Assembly (NCBI GenBank): GCA_030645915.1
Contig: JAUSNO010000011.1
Coordinates: 62,001-126,000 of the forward strand
Reading direction: 5' to 3'
Length of the DNA stretch: 64,000 bases
DNA from: Undibacterium sp.
GTDB taxonomy: Bacteria > Pseudomonadota > Gammaproteobacteria > Burkholderiales > Burkholderiaceae_D
Positions within the stretch are counted from its first letter, which is position 1. The number at the start of each line of letters is the position of its first letter. The notes beneath the pieces are model-generated. The model searched no databases. It was given only the letters and a program-made list of their open reading frames with translations, and had not been told where the DNA came from. Shown piece after piece: positions 18,901-29,480 of the stretch. Position numbers and translations under genes: made by a program.

Positions 18901-18987
18901 CTGTCCCTGCTGGTGGTGCCGGTGGTGTTCACGTATGTGGATGACGTGGTACAGAAATTTTCCGGCAAATTCAAGCGCCGCACCTGA
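15931..18987 (+). CDS. RND efflux pump permease (AcrB/MexF superfamily)
   Basis: This 1018-residue protein has the RND plan of 12 membrane helices and two large periplasmic loops. Motifs include FPDVELPMVNVLTALPGAAP and the helix-4 segment LALVVGILVDDAIVEIEN with the paired Asp of proton relay. LMGIATKNSILLVEYA lies in the second half. Length and loops fit the HAE1/MdtB-like multidrug branch rather than heavy-metal pumps, but the substrate cannot be read. It is the last gene of the three-gene efflux operon. Confidence 0.95.
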   Translation: MINFSSWSIKTPIPAILLFILLTLAGLLAFHQMKVQDFPDVELPMVNVLTALPGAAPAQIESEITRKIENALGTLQGVKHLYTTVQDGTSLTTVEFVLEKPVIEAMDDVRNAVSTVRGELPGDVKDPIISKVEFSGVPFLVFTVASSKLDEEGLSWLVDNQITKTLMSVSGLGKVARVGGVNREVRVELDADKMAALNVSAAEISRQLLQVQRDASGGRANIGNNEQAVRTLAGVSTAAELGKLELALNDGRRVQLAQIASVQDTVAERRSIALLDGKPVVGFEVTRSRGASEITVAKGVREALQKLSLSHPDIKLDEAYNMVEPVQESFDGSMYLLLEGALLAVLVVWWFLRDWRATLVSAAALPLSVIPTFLGMYLFDFTLNTVTLLSLALVVGILVDDAIVEIENIVRHLRMGKTPYQAAMEAADEIGLAVIATTFTLVAVFLPTAFMSGIAGKFFKQFGWTAAMAVMTSLVVARLLTPMMAAYLLKPIVHQSGDSKTMLLYMRLAKWCLEHRLLTSIAAGVFFLGSLALVPLLPTGFVPPDDRSQTVVKLELAPGSNFSDTLAIAEQARKILEKHKEISRIYTSVGSGSAGSDPFAGGGISSVNKANLTLTLKPRSERSESKTAIESRLRQILQVLPGVRITIGLGNSGEKFQLVLTGDNPDTLNSAADAVQRDLRTLQGVGAISSTASLLRPEVIIRPDLARAADLGVSTTAIAETIRIATIGDFDTNLPKLNLPERQLPIVVRFAENARSNLDQLARLSVPGKNGYVMLGQVASLSMGSGPTQIGRMDRSRNVTFDIELNDQTLGEVSDAIDQLPSLKNLPAGISRMEVGDAEEMKTLFASFGLAMLTGVLCIYMVLVLLFHDFMQPVTILAALPLSIGGAFVALLLTHSAFSMPSLIGLIMLMGIATKNSILLVEYAIVARRQGMSRKDALLDAGHKRARPIVMTTIAMGAGMLPIALGIGIDPSFRAPMAIAVIGGLITSTFLSLLVVPVVFTYVDDVVQKFSGKFKRRT

Positions 18988-19029
18988 ATTCCACTGCTTT
19001 ATCGCCATTCGCACTGCAAAAATGAATTA

Positions 19030-19116
19030 GTGCCAGGCCCAGCACGCACTATCCATGCGGGTTAGCGAGGCGATGCCGCCACCAGGCGCATGGTCATTGC
19101 GTGGTGGGCCTGGTGC
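19030..19116. repeat. Dispersed palindromic repeat, copy 2
   Basis: Arms 19030-19059 and 19087-19116 are inverted and agree at about 24 of 30 positions, with core CCATGCG/CGCATGG and outer CCAGGCCCA/TGGGCCTGG. It lies between the 3' ends of the RND permease and the M4 peptidase, as copy 1 lies between convergent genes. Confidence 0.75.
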
Positions 19117-19191
19117 ATATTGGAATTTGTTGATCGCCAGGTTTCCACCGGCCCGATAGCGAGGTCCTGAAGCACAAAGTGCGCCGCGCCA

Positions 19192-19229
19192 TAAAAAAAT
19201 CGTCATCCCCGCGAAGCGAAGATGACGAT
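19192..19229 (-). terminator. Rho-independent terminator of the M4 peptidase gene
   Basis: Read on the minus strand, a perfect 9-bp stem (atcgtcatc at 19199-19207 with gatgacgat at 19221-19229) is followed by a run of seven T. It lies 39 bp past the stop codon of the peptidase gene. Confidence 0.8.
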
Positions 19230-19267
19230 AGTCTTAGACCAATTTAAGCAAAGCAAATACTGACAGC

Positions 19268-21665
<2,398 letters not shown>

Positions 21666-22280
21666 ATGAAAACACCCCCGCCCGCAATTGCGCCGCACAG
21701 CCTGTTTGAAGACGTGCTGGCGATCCTGACCGGCACCCTGTTTGTCTCGCTGGGCGTGGCGATGTTCAACCAGACCGGCTTGCTCACGGGCGGCACGGCG
21801 GGGCTATCTTTCCTGATCCACTACTCCACCGGCTTATCGTTTGGCCTGGTGTTCTTTGTGATTAACCTGCCGTTCTATTGGCTGGCGTGGCGGCGCATGG
21901 GTTGGCGCTTTACGCTGAAGACTTTTTGCTCGGTCGCGCTGGTCTCACTGATGTCCAGCCTGCATCCGAAGTTGCTACAACTGAGCGCACTCACGCCGTT
22001 TTATGTCGCGGTGATCGGAGGTTTGCTGATGGGTGTTGGCTTCATCGTCCTGTTTCGCCATCAGGCTAGCCTCGGAGGTATCAATATCCTGGTCCTGTAT
22101 CTGCAAGACAAATACGGCTTTCGCGCAGGAAAACTGCAAATGGGCATGGATGTATTGATTGTGATGATGTCGCTATTTGTCGTCAGCCCGATGGCCTTGC
22201 TGGCATCGATATTCGGTGCCGTCATGCTCAACCTGGCCATCGCATTGAACCACAGGCCCGGCCGCTATATGGCTGTATAG
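21666..22280 (+). CDS. YitT family membrane protein
   Basis: From ATG 21666 the protein has 204 residues and about six membrane helices. It carries the family features GVAMFNQTGLLTGGTAGLSFLIHY (quoted in part as LLTGGTAGLSF) near residues 35-45 and the conserved RHQASLGGINILVLYL after the middle. YitT/DUF161 members are widespread inner-membrane proteins of uncertain function. The ORF could start 20 codons earlier, but those residues look non-coding. The C-terminal DUF2179 domain of many relatives is absent, as is usual for short proteobacterial forms. Confidence 0.82.
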   Translation: MKTPPPAIAPHSLFEDVLAILTGTLFVSLGVAMFNQTGLLTGGTAGLSFLIHYSTGLSFGLVFFVINLPFYWLAWRRMGWRFTLKTFCSVALVSLMSSLHPKLLQLSALTPFYVAVIGGLLMGVGFIVLFRHQASLGGINILVLYLQDKYGFRAGKLQMGMDVLIVMMSLFVVSPMALLASIFGAVMLNLAIALNHRPGRYMAV

Positions 22281-22389
22281 AAATAATGCCACGTCGCACC
22301 ATGCACAAGCAAAGTTGAGATTTATTCGGACTCACTGAAACATCTGGGTGTTATCATATTGGCACTCCACTCAAATTACGATTGATGAT

Positions 22390-23079
22390 ATGAAACTGAC
22401 TAAATTACTGCCAATACTTGCGATGCTTTTCGCATTCATTCTGAGCGCCTGCGGTGGATCTGACGGATCCAATTTAGGCGCCTTCCCCGCACTCACAAAA
22501 ACGGTCGGCGATACGGCATTTGATTTGGCGCCACCTTCCAGCGATAGCCCCGGGGCGTTCACCTACAACAGCAGCAATACTGCGGTAGCGACCATTTCCG
22601 GCAAGACCGTCAGCATCCTTAGTGCCGGCACCAGCACGATCACTGCCACCCAGGCATCCTCAGGCAAATGGGGCACCAGTAGTGTTAGCGCCTTGTTGAC
22701 AGTGAATCCCAGGACTTGCATTTCGCCTGCAGTCTTAGCCAATGGCGTGTGTACTGTCTTGACGATGCCGGGTACTTTTGTGAGCTTTGGTGGCCATCTC
22801 TGGATGCCGGTTTCACTGATCACGAACTGGATTAACGCCAACGACTTTTGCACCAACACGACGATCAACGGCCAAACCGGATGGAGCTTGCCAGATAACG
22901 TTCAGCTCAATGCGTTATCGCAAAATGTCACGCTGACCGATAAAGCCTGGTTGCTTGGCCCTACCTGGACGTCGGTCGCCGGTACGGCTATTGGTTCGCG
23001 CAAAACGACGGATCTAAAAACAGGTATCGCTGGAGAAGCAATGGAAACCATTAGTGGCTTTGTTACCTGCGTGAAGTAG
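22390..23079 (+). CDS. Lipoprotein with Ig-like repeat and Lcl-like C-terminus
   Basis: From ATG 22390 the protein has 229 residues. The signal ends in the lipobox LSAC-GG near residue 20. A bacterial Ig-like (BIG_2-type) region follows, with TYNSSNTAVATISGKTVSIL and GTSTITATQ. The C-terminal half (GHLWMPVSLITNWINANDFC to SGFVTCVK) resembles the Lcl/DUF1566 domain often found on surface-exposed proteins. It is likely an outer-membrane or surface lipoprotein. It is monocistronic, with a strong terminator 16 bp downstream. Function is unknown. Confidence 0.7.
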   Translation: MKLTKLLPILAMLFAFILSACGGSDGSNLGAFPALTKTVGDTAFDLAPPSSDSPGAFTYNSSNTAVATISGKTVSILSAGTSTITATQASSGKWGTSSVSALLTVNPRTCISPAVLANGVCTVLTMPGTFVSFGGHLWMPVSLITNWINANDFCTNTTINGQTGWSLPDNVQLNALSQNVTLTDKAWLLGPTWTSVAGTAIGSRKTTDLKTGIAGEAMETISGFVTCVK

Positions 23080-23092
23080 TCGTCATCCTCCG

Positions 23093-23126
23093 TCAAAAAA
23101 AGCACTCAATTTGAGTGCTTTTTTAT
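23093..23126 (+). terminator. Rho-independent terminator after lipoprotein gene
   Basis: The hairpin AAGCACTCAA/TTGAGTGCTT is flanked by an A run before and a T run after. It is therefore a strong terminator on the plus strand and could also work on the minus strand for the GlxA-type gene that ends at 23199. Confidence 0.9.
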
Positions 23127-23198
23127 TGCAGGAATGCGATATGACGGGTGCTCTCCATTTGCCCAATGTTGCATACCCTGTGCGGGCAAGCCACGTCC

Positions 23199-24239
23199 CT
23201 AAGACAGGGCCGATGGCGGCTTTACCAGCCCTGCCCGGTATTCTTGTGGAGTCATGCCCAGCCTGCTGCGAAAGATGCGCCGCAATTGATCCGGGCCACC
23301 GAAGCCACAACGGGCCGCAATGGTTTTCAGCGGCAAATGCGGTTCCGCCAGCAATTGCTTAGCCCGCTCAAGGCGCGCCATGGCAATGAAATCCCCGGTA
23401 CTGGAACCGACTTCCTGAAAGAAGACCCGGGTGAAATTACGCAAGCTCATGCCTGCCATCTCTGCCAATTGAGGCAAGGGCAGGCGTTGATGCAAATTGC
23501 TGAGCAGCCATTGCTGCAAATCGCGAATATTGCTCTGTACCGTTTTCTGGCTCAGCAGGTGGGCGCTGAACTGCGATTGCCCGCCGGGGCGCTTGAGGTA
23601 CACCACCATGTCACTGGCAACTGCCAGCGCCAGTTCATGGCCGTGGTCTTCTTCCACAAACGCCAGCGCAAGGTCAATCCCGGCGGTCACGCCAGCCGAT
23701 GTCCAGATCTTGTCGGCACGGATAAAGATCGCATCGGCATCCACCTGCACCGCCGGAAATTGCTCCTGCAATTGTTGCGCCACGCTCCAGTGGGTGGTGG
23801 CGCGTTTGCCGTCGAGCAATCCCGCCTGCGCCAGAAAAAAAGCCCCGGAACACAAGGACGCCAGCCGTCCCACACCGGCAGCGCTGGCCAGTAGCCAGTC
23901 GTGCAATGCCGGATTAGCCAGCAAGGCTTGCTGGATATGTCTGGAGCCGACGATCAGTACATCATCCGGCAACGCCAGAGAATTCAGGGCCTTGCTGGCA
24001 TACAGACTCATTTGCGTATCCGACGCGATGTGGCCGATCTGCGTACTGGCAATCCTGACATCGTAGCCAGGCGGCTTACCCTGCGCCTGCAAATGCAGGT
24101 TGGCATATTCAAATACCGACATCGGCCCAATCGCTTCGAGTGCCTTAAAACCCGGATAGACAATGATATCGAGCGTTCTTGCAGCCGGATGAACGTGTTG
24201 AATGGCGTGTGGTCGGGAAGCAGATTTCAACGCGTGCAT
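23199..24239 (-). CDS. GlxA family transcriptional regulator (DJ-1/PfpI plus AraC HTH)
   Basis: The 346-residue protein has an N-terminal DJ-1/PfpI-like domain (about 24-190, TLDIIVYPGFKALEAIGP, nucleophile region LCSGAFFLAQAGLL) and a C-terminal AraC helix-turn-helix (about 245-335, LPQLAEMAGMSLRNFTRVF and LKTIAARCGFGGPDQLRRIF). Such regulators control detoxification and amine or betaine catabolism. It is divergent from frmA-fghA with about 145 bp between, so control of formaldehyde oxidation is plausible but not shown. Confidence 0.88.
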   Translation of the reverse strand: MHALKSASRPHAIQHVHPAARTLDIIVYPGFKALEAIGPMSVFEYANLHLQAQGKPPGYDVRIASTQIGHIASDTQMSLYASKALNSLALPDDVLIVGSRHIQQALLANPALHDWLLASAAGVGRLASLCSGAFFLAQAGLLDGKRATTHWSVAQQLQEQFPAVQVDADAIFIRADKIWTSAGVTAGIDLALAFVEEDHGHELALAVASDMVVYLKRPGGQSQFSAHLLSQKTVQSNIRDLQQWLLSNLHQRLPLPQLAEMAGMSLRNFTRVFFQEVGSSTGDFIAMARLERAKQLLAEPHLPLKTIAARCGFGGPDQLRRIFRSRLGMTPQEYRAGLVKPPSALS

Positions 24240-24383
24240 AGGAAGTTTTACAGATGAATGAGAATAAGGGCGCGACAGTTTGAGCCATTATGCCAAGGTT
24301 TTTAGCCAAATTGACAAATAATAGTCCTCTGCCAGGCGGAATCATGGAAAATGTATTTTCATTATTTTGACCAGAGAGCACCC

Positions 24384-25490
24384 ATGAAAACCAAAGCCGC
24401 AGTCGCCTGGAAAGCCGGCGCACCACTGACCATTGAAGAAGTCGATCTGCAAGGCCCGCAGGCCGGTGAAGTGCTGATCGAGATCAAGGCCACGGGGATT
24501 TGCCATACCGATTATTACACTCTGTCCGGTGCCGATCCTGAAGGTTTGTTCCCCGCGATACTCGGTCATGAGGGCGCTGGCATCGTGGTCGATACCGGCC
24601 CCGGCGTGACCAGTTTGCGTCAGGGCGATCATGTGATTCCGCTCTACACCCCTGAGTGCCGCCAGTGCAAATACTGCCTGTCGCGCAAGACCAATTTGTG
24701 CCAGGCGATACGCTCCACCCAGGGGCGCGGCCTGATGCCCGATGCGACCTCGCGCTTCTCATTGGATGGCAAACCGCTGTTTCATTACATGGGCACCTCG
24801 ACCTTTTCCAACTACATCGTGGTGCCGGAAATCGCCGTCGCCAAAGTGCGTAGCGATGCACCGTTCGACAAGATTTGCTATATCGGTTGCGGCGTCACTA
24901 CCGGCGTCGGCGCCGTGGTCTTCAGTGCCAAGGTCGAAGCCGGTGCCAATGTGGTCGTGTTCGGTCTGGGCGGTATCGGTCTGAACGTGATACAGGCGGC
25001 CAAAATGGTTGGTGCTGACAAGATCATCGGCGTCGATATCAATCCACGGCGCGAAGCCATGGCGCGCAAGTTCGGCATGACGCATTTCATCAATCCGAAC
25101 GAGGTCGAGAACGTGGTCGATCACATCGTCCAGCTGACCGATGGCGGCGCCGATTATTCGTTTGAATGCATAGGCAATACCAAGGTCATGCGTCAGGCGC
25201 TGGAATGCTGCCACAAGGGCTGGGGCCAATCCTTCATCATCGGCGTGGCAGAAGCCGGCGCAGAAATCAGCACCCGCCCGTTCCAGCTCGTCACCGGGCG
25301 CGAATGGAAAGGCTCGGCCTTCGGCGGCGCCCGCGGCCGTACCGACGTACCGAAAATCGTCGATTGGTACATGGAAGGCAAGCTCAATATCGACGACCTG
25401 ATCACGCATCGCCTGCCGTTAGAGCGCATCAACGAAGGTTTTGATCTGATGAAGAGCGGCGAGTCGATACGCTCGGTGGTGCTGTTCTGA
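24384..25490 (+). CDS. frmA: S-(hydroxymethyl)glutathione dehydrogenase (class III ADH)
   Basis: The enzyme oxidises S-hydroxymethylglutathione, the formaldehyde adduct, to S-formylglutathione with NAD. The start at ATG 24384 gives 368 residues, normal for the family. Catalytic zinc motifs are [12 protein letters not shown] and GHEGAGIV. Structural zinc cysteines are in [17 protein letters not shown], and the Rossmann loop is [12 protein letters not shown]. Its TGA overlaps the ATG of fghA in TGATG, giving translational coupling. With fghA it forms the glutathione-dependent formaldehyde pathway. Confidence 0.96.
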   Translation: MKTKAAVAWKAGAPLTIEEVDLQGPQAGEVLIEIKATGICHTDYYTLSGADPEGLFPAILGHEGAGIVVDTGPGVTSLRQGDHVIPLYTPECRQCKYCLSRKTNLCQAIRSTQGRGLMPDATSRFSLDGKPLFHYMGTSTFSNYIVVPEIAVAKVRSDAPFDKICYIGCGVTTGVGAVVFSAKVEAGANVVVFGLGGIGLNVIQAAKMVGADKIIGVDINPRREAMARKFGMTHFINPNEVENVVDHIVQLTDGGADYSFECIGNTKVMRQALECCHKGWGQSFIIGVAEAGAEISTRPFQLVTGREWKGSAFGGARGRTDVPKIVDWYMEGKLNIDDLITHRLPLERINEGFDLMKSGESIRSVVLF

Positions 25491-26347
25491 TGCATAAGCT
25501 GCAACTGCTGAGCCAGCACGGCTGTCATGGTGGCTCACAGCATTTCTACAGCCATGCATCGACAGAAATCGGCCTGCCCATGCGCTTCTCGGTGTACCTG
25601 CCACCGCAAGCGCTCGCGGGTGATATCTGTCCTGCAGTGATGTTTCTGGCAGGCCTGACCTGTACCGAAGAAACCTTCATGATCAAGGCCGGCGCGCAAG
25701 CCATTGCAGCTCGTGAAGGCTTGATTTTGATCGCGCCCGATACCAGTCCGCGTGGCGCCAACCTGCCCGGCGACAGCGAGGCATGGGATTTCGGCGTGGC
25801 TGCCGGTTTCTATCTGGATGCAACCGAGCAGCCTTGGGCCAGGCATTACCGCATGCATAGCTACATCATCAAGGAACTCATCCCCCTGCTGCTGGCGAAC
25901 ATGCCTATCGATGCCAAACGCCTCGGCATCATGGGTCATTCCATGGGCGGGCATGGCGCCTTGGTGCTGGCCCTGCGGCATCCCGATATATTCAACAGCG
26001 TATCCGCTTTTGCGCCTATCGCCGCGCCCATGCAAAGTCCCTGGGGCCGCAAGGCTTTTACCGGCTATCTGGGCACTGACGAAAGCAACTGGCGCAACTA
26101 CGATGCGACGGTCCTGATGCAGCAGCAAACCCATGCGCCCTATCCAAAGGGTATTCTGATTGACCAGGGTCTGGATGACAAATTTCTGGCGGAGCAATTG
26201 CATCCGGATTTATTCGCAGCCGCTTGCCAGCAGGTGCAACAGCCGTTGAAATTACGCCAACATCCGGGCTACGATCACGGTTATTACTTCATCAACAGCT
26301 TTATTGAAGATCATTTGATGCATCACAAAGAACAGCTGAGTTTTTAA
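25490..26347 (+). CDS. fghA: S-formylglutathione hydrolase
   Basis: This 285-residue alpha/beta hydrolase of the esterase D family cleaves S-formylglutathione to formate and glutathione. The nucleophile elbow is GHSMGGHGAL, and MFLAGLTCTEETFMIKAGAQ (quoted in part as LAGLTCTEE) forms the oxyanion region. The catalytic Asp and His lie in DQGLDDKFL and HPGYDHGYYFI. It starts inside the frmA stop codon. Full length and all catalytic parts are present. Confidence 0.96.
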   Translation: MHKLQLLSQHGCHGGSQHFYSHASTEIGLPMRFSVYLPPQALAGDICPAVMFLAGLTCTEETFMIKAGAQAIAAREGLILIAPDTSPRGANLPGDSEAWDFGVAAGFYLDATEQPWARHYRMHSYIIKELIPLLLANMPIDAKRLGIMGHSMGGHGALVLALRHPDIFNSVSAFAPIAAPMQSPWGRKAFTGYLGTDESNWRNYDATVLMQQQTHAPYPKGILIDQGLDDKFLAEQLHPDLFAAACQQVQQPLKLRQHPGYDHGYYFINSFIEDHLMHHKEQLSF

Positions 26348-26387
26348 GCTGGATTTTTTTGTTGACTACTGTCTGTAAGAGCTTTGA

Positions 26388-26413
26388 GCTGTGTAAGTAC
26401 CCGCTTACACAGC
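26388..26413. repeat. 10-bp perfect inverted repeat downstream of fghA
   Basis: GCTGTGTAAG (26388-26397) and CTTACACAGC (26404-26413) form a perfect stem with a 6-nt loop. There is no T run, so a rho-independent terminator is unlikely. It may be an operator or an mRNA-stabilising hairpin between fghA and the KAS III gene. Confidence 0.5.
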
Positions 26414-26523
26414 CCGAACAAGTACTCTATTTGAAGCCAATTTCATCTATACCCCCGGCAATATTGTGTAAAATTGCGCGATAACGTCGCGCATCGTGCC
26501 CGGCCACCAAAGAAAGTACATCG

Positions 26524-27648
26524 ATGAGCAAAATAGTCATCAGCGGCACCGGTCTTTACACCCCGCCCTACTCCATCTCCAACGAAGAATTGATCACCTG
26601 CTTTAACGGCTACGTAGAACAATTCAATACGCAAAATGCAGCCGCCATCGCCAGCGGCGAAGTCACCGCACTTGAGCCTTCGAGCGTAGGCTTCATCGAA
26701 AAAGCCTCCGGCATCAAGTCACGCTTCGTCATGGACAAAGAGGGCGTACTCGACATCAACCGCATGGTGCCGCGCCTACCGGAACGCAGCGATGACGAAC
26801 CGTCCATCATGTGCGAGATGGCAGTCGCCGCCGCCAAGCAGGCGCTAGAACGCGCTGGCCGCACTGCAGCCGACGTCGATGCCGTGATTGTTGCCTGCAG
26901 CAACCTGCAGCGCGCTTACCCGGCGATTGCGGTCGAGGTACAGGGCGCACTCGGCATCGATGGCTACGGCTTTGACATGAACGTCGCCTGTTCGTCCGCC
27001 ACCTTCGGCATCCAGGCCGCGATGAGCGCGATCCAGAGCGGCCAGGCGCGCGCAGTCCTGGTCATCAACCCGGAAATCACCAGCGGCCACCTGAACTGGC
27101 GCGACCGCGACAGCCACTTCATCTTCGGCGACGCCTGCACCGCGATTCTTTTGGAGCGCGCAGACGCAGCAACCTCCAAACATCAGTTTGAAATCGTCGG
27201 CATGAAGCTAAAAACACAATTCTCCAACAACATCCGCAACAACTTCGGCTTCTTGAATCGCGCCGATGAATCCGGCATCGGCAAACCCGATAAACTGTTC
27301 CGCCAGCAAGGCCGCAAGGTGTTCAAGGAAGTCTGCCCGATGGCTGCCGCCATGATCACCTCAACCGTCACAGCCGCCGGCATCAGCATCACCGACATCA
27401 AGCGCTTCTGGCTGCACCAGGCCAACCTCAACATGAACCTCCTGATCACCCGCATGATCCTGGGACGCGATGCCGCAGCAGACGAATCGCCGACGATCCT
27501 GGACACCTACGCCAACACCTCGTCGGCCGGTTCCATCATCGCCTTCCACAAGCATCAGGAAGATCTGGCAGCAGGCAGCATCGGAGTAATCTGCTCGTTT
27601 GGTGCCGGGTATTCGATAGGCTGTGTGGTGGTGAAGAAGCTGGGGTAA
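26524..27648 (+). CDS. Beta-ketoacyl-ACP synthase III homologue
   Basis: The 374-residue thiolase-fold enzyme has the FabH triad: Cys156 in ACSSATFG, His298 in WLHQANLNMN and Asn331 in YANTSSAG. The glycine-rich end GAGYSIGCVVVKKL is also typical. It is longer than housekeeping FabH (about 320) because of an N-terminal insertion around 30-60. It stands alone rather than in a fatty-acid operon. It may prime a special acyl chain or act as an extra KAS III. The coding ATG at 26524 is preceded by aaagaaagtacatcg. Confidence 0.85.
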   Translation: MSKIVISGTGLYTPPYSISNEELITCFNGYVEQFNTQNAAAIASGEVTALEPSSVGFIEKASGIKSRFVMDKEGVLDINRMVPRLPERSDDEPSIMCEMAVAAAKQALERAGRTAADVDAVIVACSNLQRAYPAIAVEVQGALGIDGYGFDMNVACSSATFGIQAAMSAIQSGQARAVLVINPEITSGHLNWRDRDSHFIFGDACTAILLERADAATSKHQFEIVGMKLKTQFSNNIRNNFGFLNRADESGIGKPDKLFRQQGRKVFKEVCPMAAAMITSTVTAAGISITDIKRFWLHQANLNMNLLITRMILGRDAAADESPTILDTYANTSSAGSIIAFHKHQEDLAAGSIGVICSFGAGYSIGCVVVKKLG

Positions 27649-27667
27649 CTCAAGCTGGAACCGATCC

Positions 27668-27697
27668 AAAAAAAAGCCGCGTCAAGCGGCTTTTTTA
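27668..27697. terminator. Bidirectional terminator
   Basis: The stem GCCGC/GCGGC with loop gtcaa is flanked by A and T runs and extends to AAAAGCCGC/GCGGCTTTT. It terminates the KAS III gene on the plus strand and also touches the stop codon of the convergent methyltransferase gene at 27695. Confidence 0.88.
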
Positions 27698-28306
27698 ATA
27701 TACAAACGGGATCAAGCGTGAAGTCTTCAATGTGTAATCGATATAGCTTTTGCCCAACGCCGTCGATAAAGCCGCCTCTTCTATCTTGATACGGTGCAGC
27801 AAGGCCCAGCAAATTGGCAGGGTGAGAAACAGTAGTGATAAAAAATTGCCGGCACAAATTCCTAGGCCGAAAAAACTCAACAAAGAGCCGCTGTAAGCCG
27901 GGTGCCGTAGGTATCGATATGGCCCTGTGCTGATAACTTGATGTTCATTGGCAATGGTGACTTCATATGTGTATAGCCGTCCAAGATAAAACACGCTATA
28001 CCAGCGTAGCGCCAAACCGCTGGTGTATGCAAACAAGCCTACACAATATAACGCTCGCGTACTCGTGTCACTCAAGCCGAGTAAAAATGCCATACCCAAC
28101 TGCGGAATATGTAAAGCACTCAGTTTCGCCAAATGCGCACTGACAATAATCACCAAAAATAGGATGGGCAAAGAACCCTGATCTTTTTTTTCATAACCCG
28201 GATCAGGGCGCGTAATCCGCCATAACACCAGCTCCGTGAAAACAAGAAAAAAGAATAAATGGCTCGGCCTTAGCATTAGCTCGATTGGCAATTTTAAATA
28301 CTCCAA
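27695..28306 (-). CDS. ICMT/PEMT-like membrane methyltransferase
   Basis: This 203-residue protein has about five membrane helices. Its family signature is GPYRYLRHPAYSGSLLSFFG, with catalytic and SAM-binding residues in the last 80 residues, as in isoprenylcysteine carboxyl methyltransferase and phospholipid methyltransferases. The bacterial substrate is unknown. It begins 6 nt after the stop of the AraC-type gene upstream on the same strand, so the two are likely one transcript. Confidence 0.82.
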   Translation of the reverse strand: MEYLKLPIELMLRPSHLFFFLVFTELVLWRITRPDPGYEKKDQGSLPILFLVIIVSAHLAKLSALHIPQLGMAFLLGLSDTSTRALYCVGLFAYTSGLALRWYSVFYLGRLYTYEVTIANEHQVISTGPYRYLRHPAYSGSLLSFFGLGICAGNFLSLLFLTLPICWALLHRIKIEEAALSTALGKSYIDYTLKTSRLIPFVY

Positions 28307-28312
28307 AAATGA

Positions 28313-29164
28313 CTACAGTCGATACATCCAATGATTTTCATTTTTCTTGACGGTTTCAACTAGCTGTTGCGGGCTTTTTCCAGTGAGTTCTTTGCATTCC
28401 TTCACTAAATGCGATTGATCTGCATAAGCTTGATCATTTGCATGCTGTGCCCAATGTAGTGCCTCGCCCTGCTCCAGTTTTAGCTTCACTGCCGAATAGC
28501 TGCGTTTTGCTCGCCATAAACGCGATAAACTTAGCAAGGACATGCACGCTTCACGACGCGCCCGACGTTGCGCTTGCCGCTCACCGACGCCTAGCAAAGC
28601 GCTGGCAATACGCAGGCTGAGATTGCGGCTAAGTCGACGCAGTCGTGGCCATGGGCTAAGTGCAAGTGCTGCGGCATGCTGTGCCAAAAATTGTTCAATT
28701 AACTGCACACGTTGTTCGTGAAGATCGCCCTTGGCCACTGCGTCTATGAGTTGCGCTCCCTCGTCGTTGAGGCTTTGCGTTGCATCAATAAAGCTATCTT
28801 GCAAAGTCGACAGATCGAGGCCGAATAAAGCATGAAAAGCGTCTGAGAAAAACACCACCATAAAACTGCTTCTATCGCCTACGTTCATCGATACGCCATG
28901 TCTGCTTTGGCAGCCGATGACGCAAATTTTTGGTAAACGCTGATCACATTTTTTTTCGCCCTGCTTTAGCAAATGCAACTCACCTTCCAACATCCAGGTA
29001 ATGCAAATAAATGGCGTTGCAGGAAAATGATTGATGCTATCTATCGCGCTCAACGCACAGCCACGCGTATCACGCATCACATACATCGCGACATGTTCAC
29101 GCCAGCGTGCACTTGCTGGCCACATACTGGCTTTCGGAACAGTTAAAAGTTGAGTCGTAGGCAT
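28313..29164 (-). CDS. AraC family transcriptional regulator
   Basis: The 283-residue protein has a C-terminal AraC-type helix-turn-helix (about 215-280, with HANDQAYADQSHLVKECKELTGKSPQQL, quoted here as QAYADQSHLVKECKE and TGKSPQQL). The N-terminal sensor domain is cupin-like, beta-rich, and has no recognised ligand motif. An unusual Arg-rich stretch (GERQAQRRARREA) lies before the HTH. It is the first gene of a two-gene unit with an ICMT-like methyltransferase, which it may regulate. Confidence 0.82.
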   Translation of the reverse strand: MPTTQLLTVPKASMWPASARWREHVAMYVMRDTRGCALSAIDSINHFPATPFICITWMLEGELHLLKQGEKKCDQRLPKICVIGCQSRHGVSMNVGDRSSFMVVFFSDAFHALFGLDLSTLQDSFIDATQSLNDEGAQLIDAVAKGDLHEQRVQLIEQFLAQHAAALALSPWPRLRRLSRNLSLRIASALLGVGERQAQRRARREACMSLLSLSRLWRAKRSYSAVKLKLEQGEALHWAQHANDQAYADQSHLVKECKELTGKSPQQLVETVKKNENHWMYRL

Positions 29165-29230
29165 GGAGGAGAGTTTATGTTGGTTAAATCGACTTGTATT
29201 GTAAGTTTACGACATCGCGACTTTTTTAAG

Positions 29231-29294
29231 ACACGCAATCCCCATGCGGTTTACAGGCCAATATTACCCTGCAAGCCGCACGGGGATTGCGCAT
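29231..29294. repeat. Dispersed palindromic repeat, copy 3
   Basis: Arms acacgcaatccccatgcgg (29231-29249) and ccgcacggggattgcgcat (29276-29294) are nearly perfect inverted repeats. The element lies in the 316-bp gap between the divergent AraC and P-type ATPase genes. Nothing else was recognised in that gap apart from an AT-rich stem (ttcaatttt...) at 29294-29311. Confidence 0.75.
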
Positions 29295-29480
29295 TCAATT
29301 TTCAAATTGAAATTTTTTGAACAGTGCGACCACAGCAGGAACCGACACTTTGTAATCCCAACATAAAAATTCAAAGAATACCCACCCATCTTTGCGCCAG
29401 ATCATTTTCTGTGCAACATGGCATTCTACGTTGATGTTATTCGATGCTAAGGTTCGTAGCTCAACTCAACCATCAGCAAA

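Noticed and set aside
23148-23894. Open frame of 248 residues on the plus strand
   Set aside because: It lies opposite the GlxA-type regulator gene, has low-complexity composition and no ribosome site or recognisable domain.
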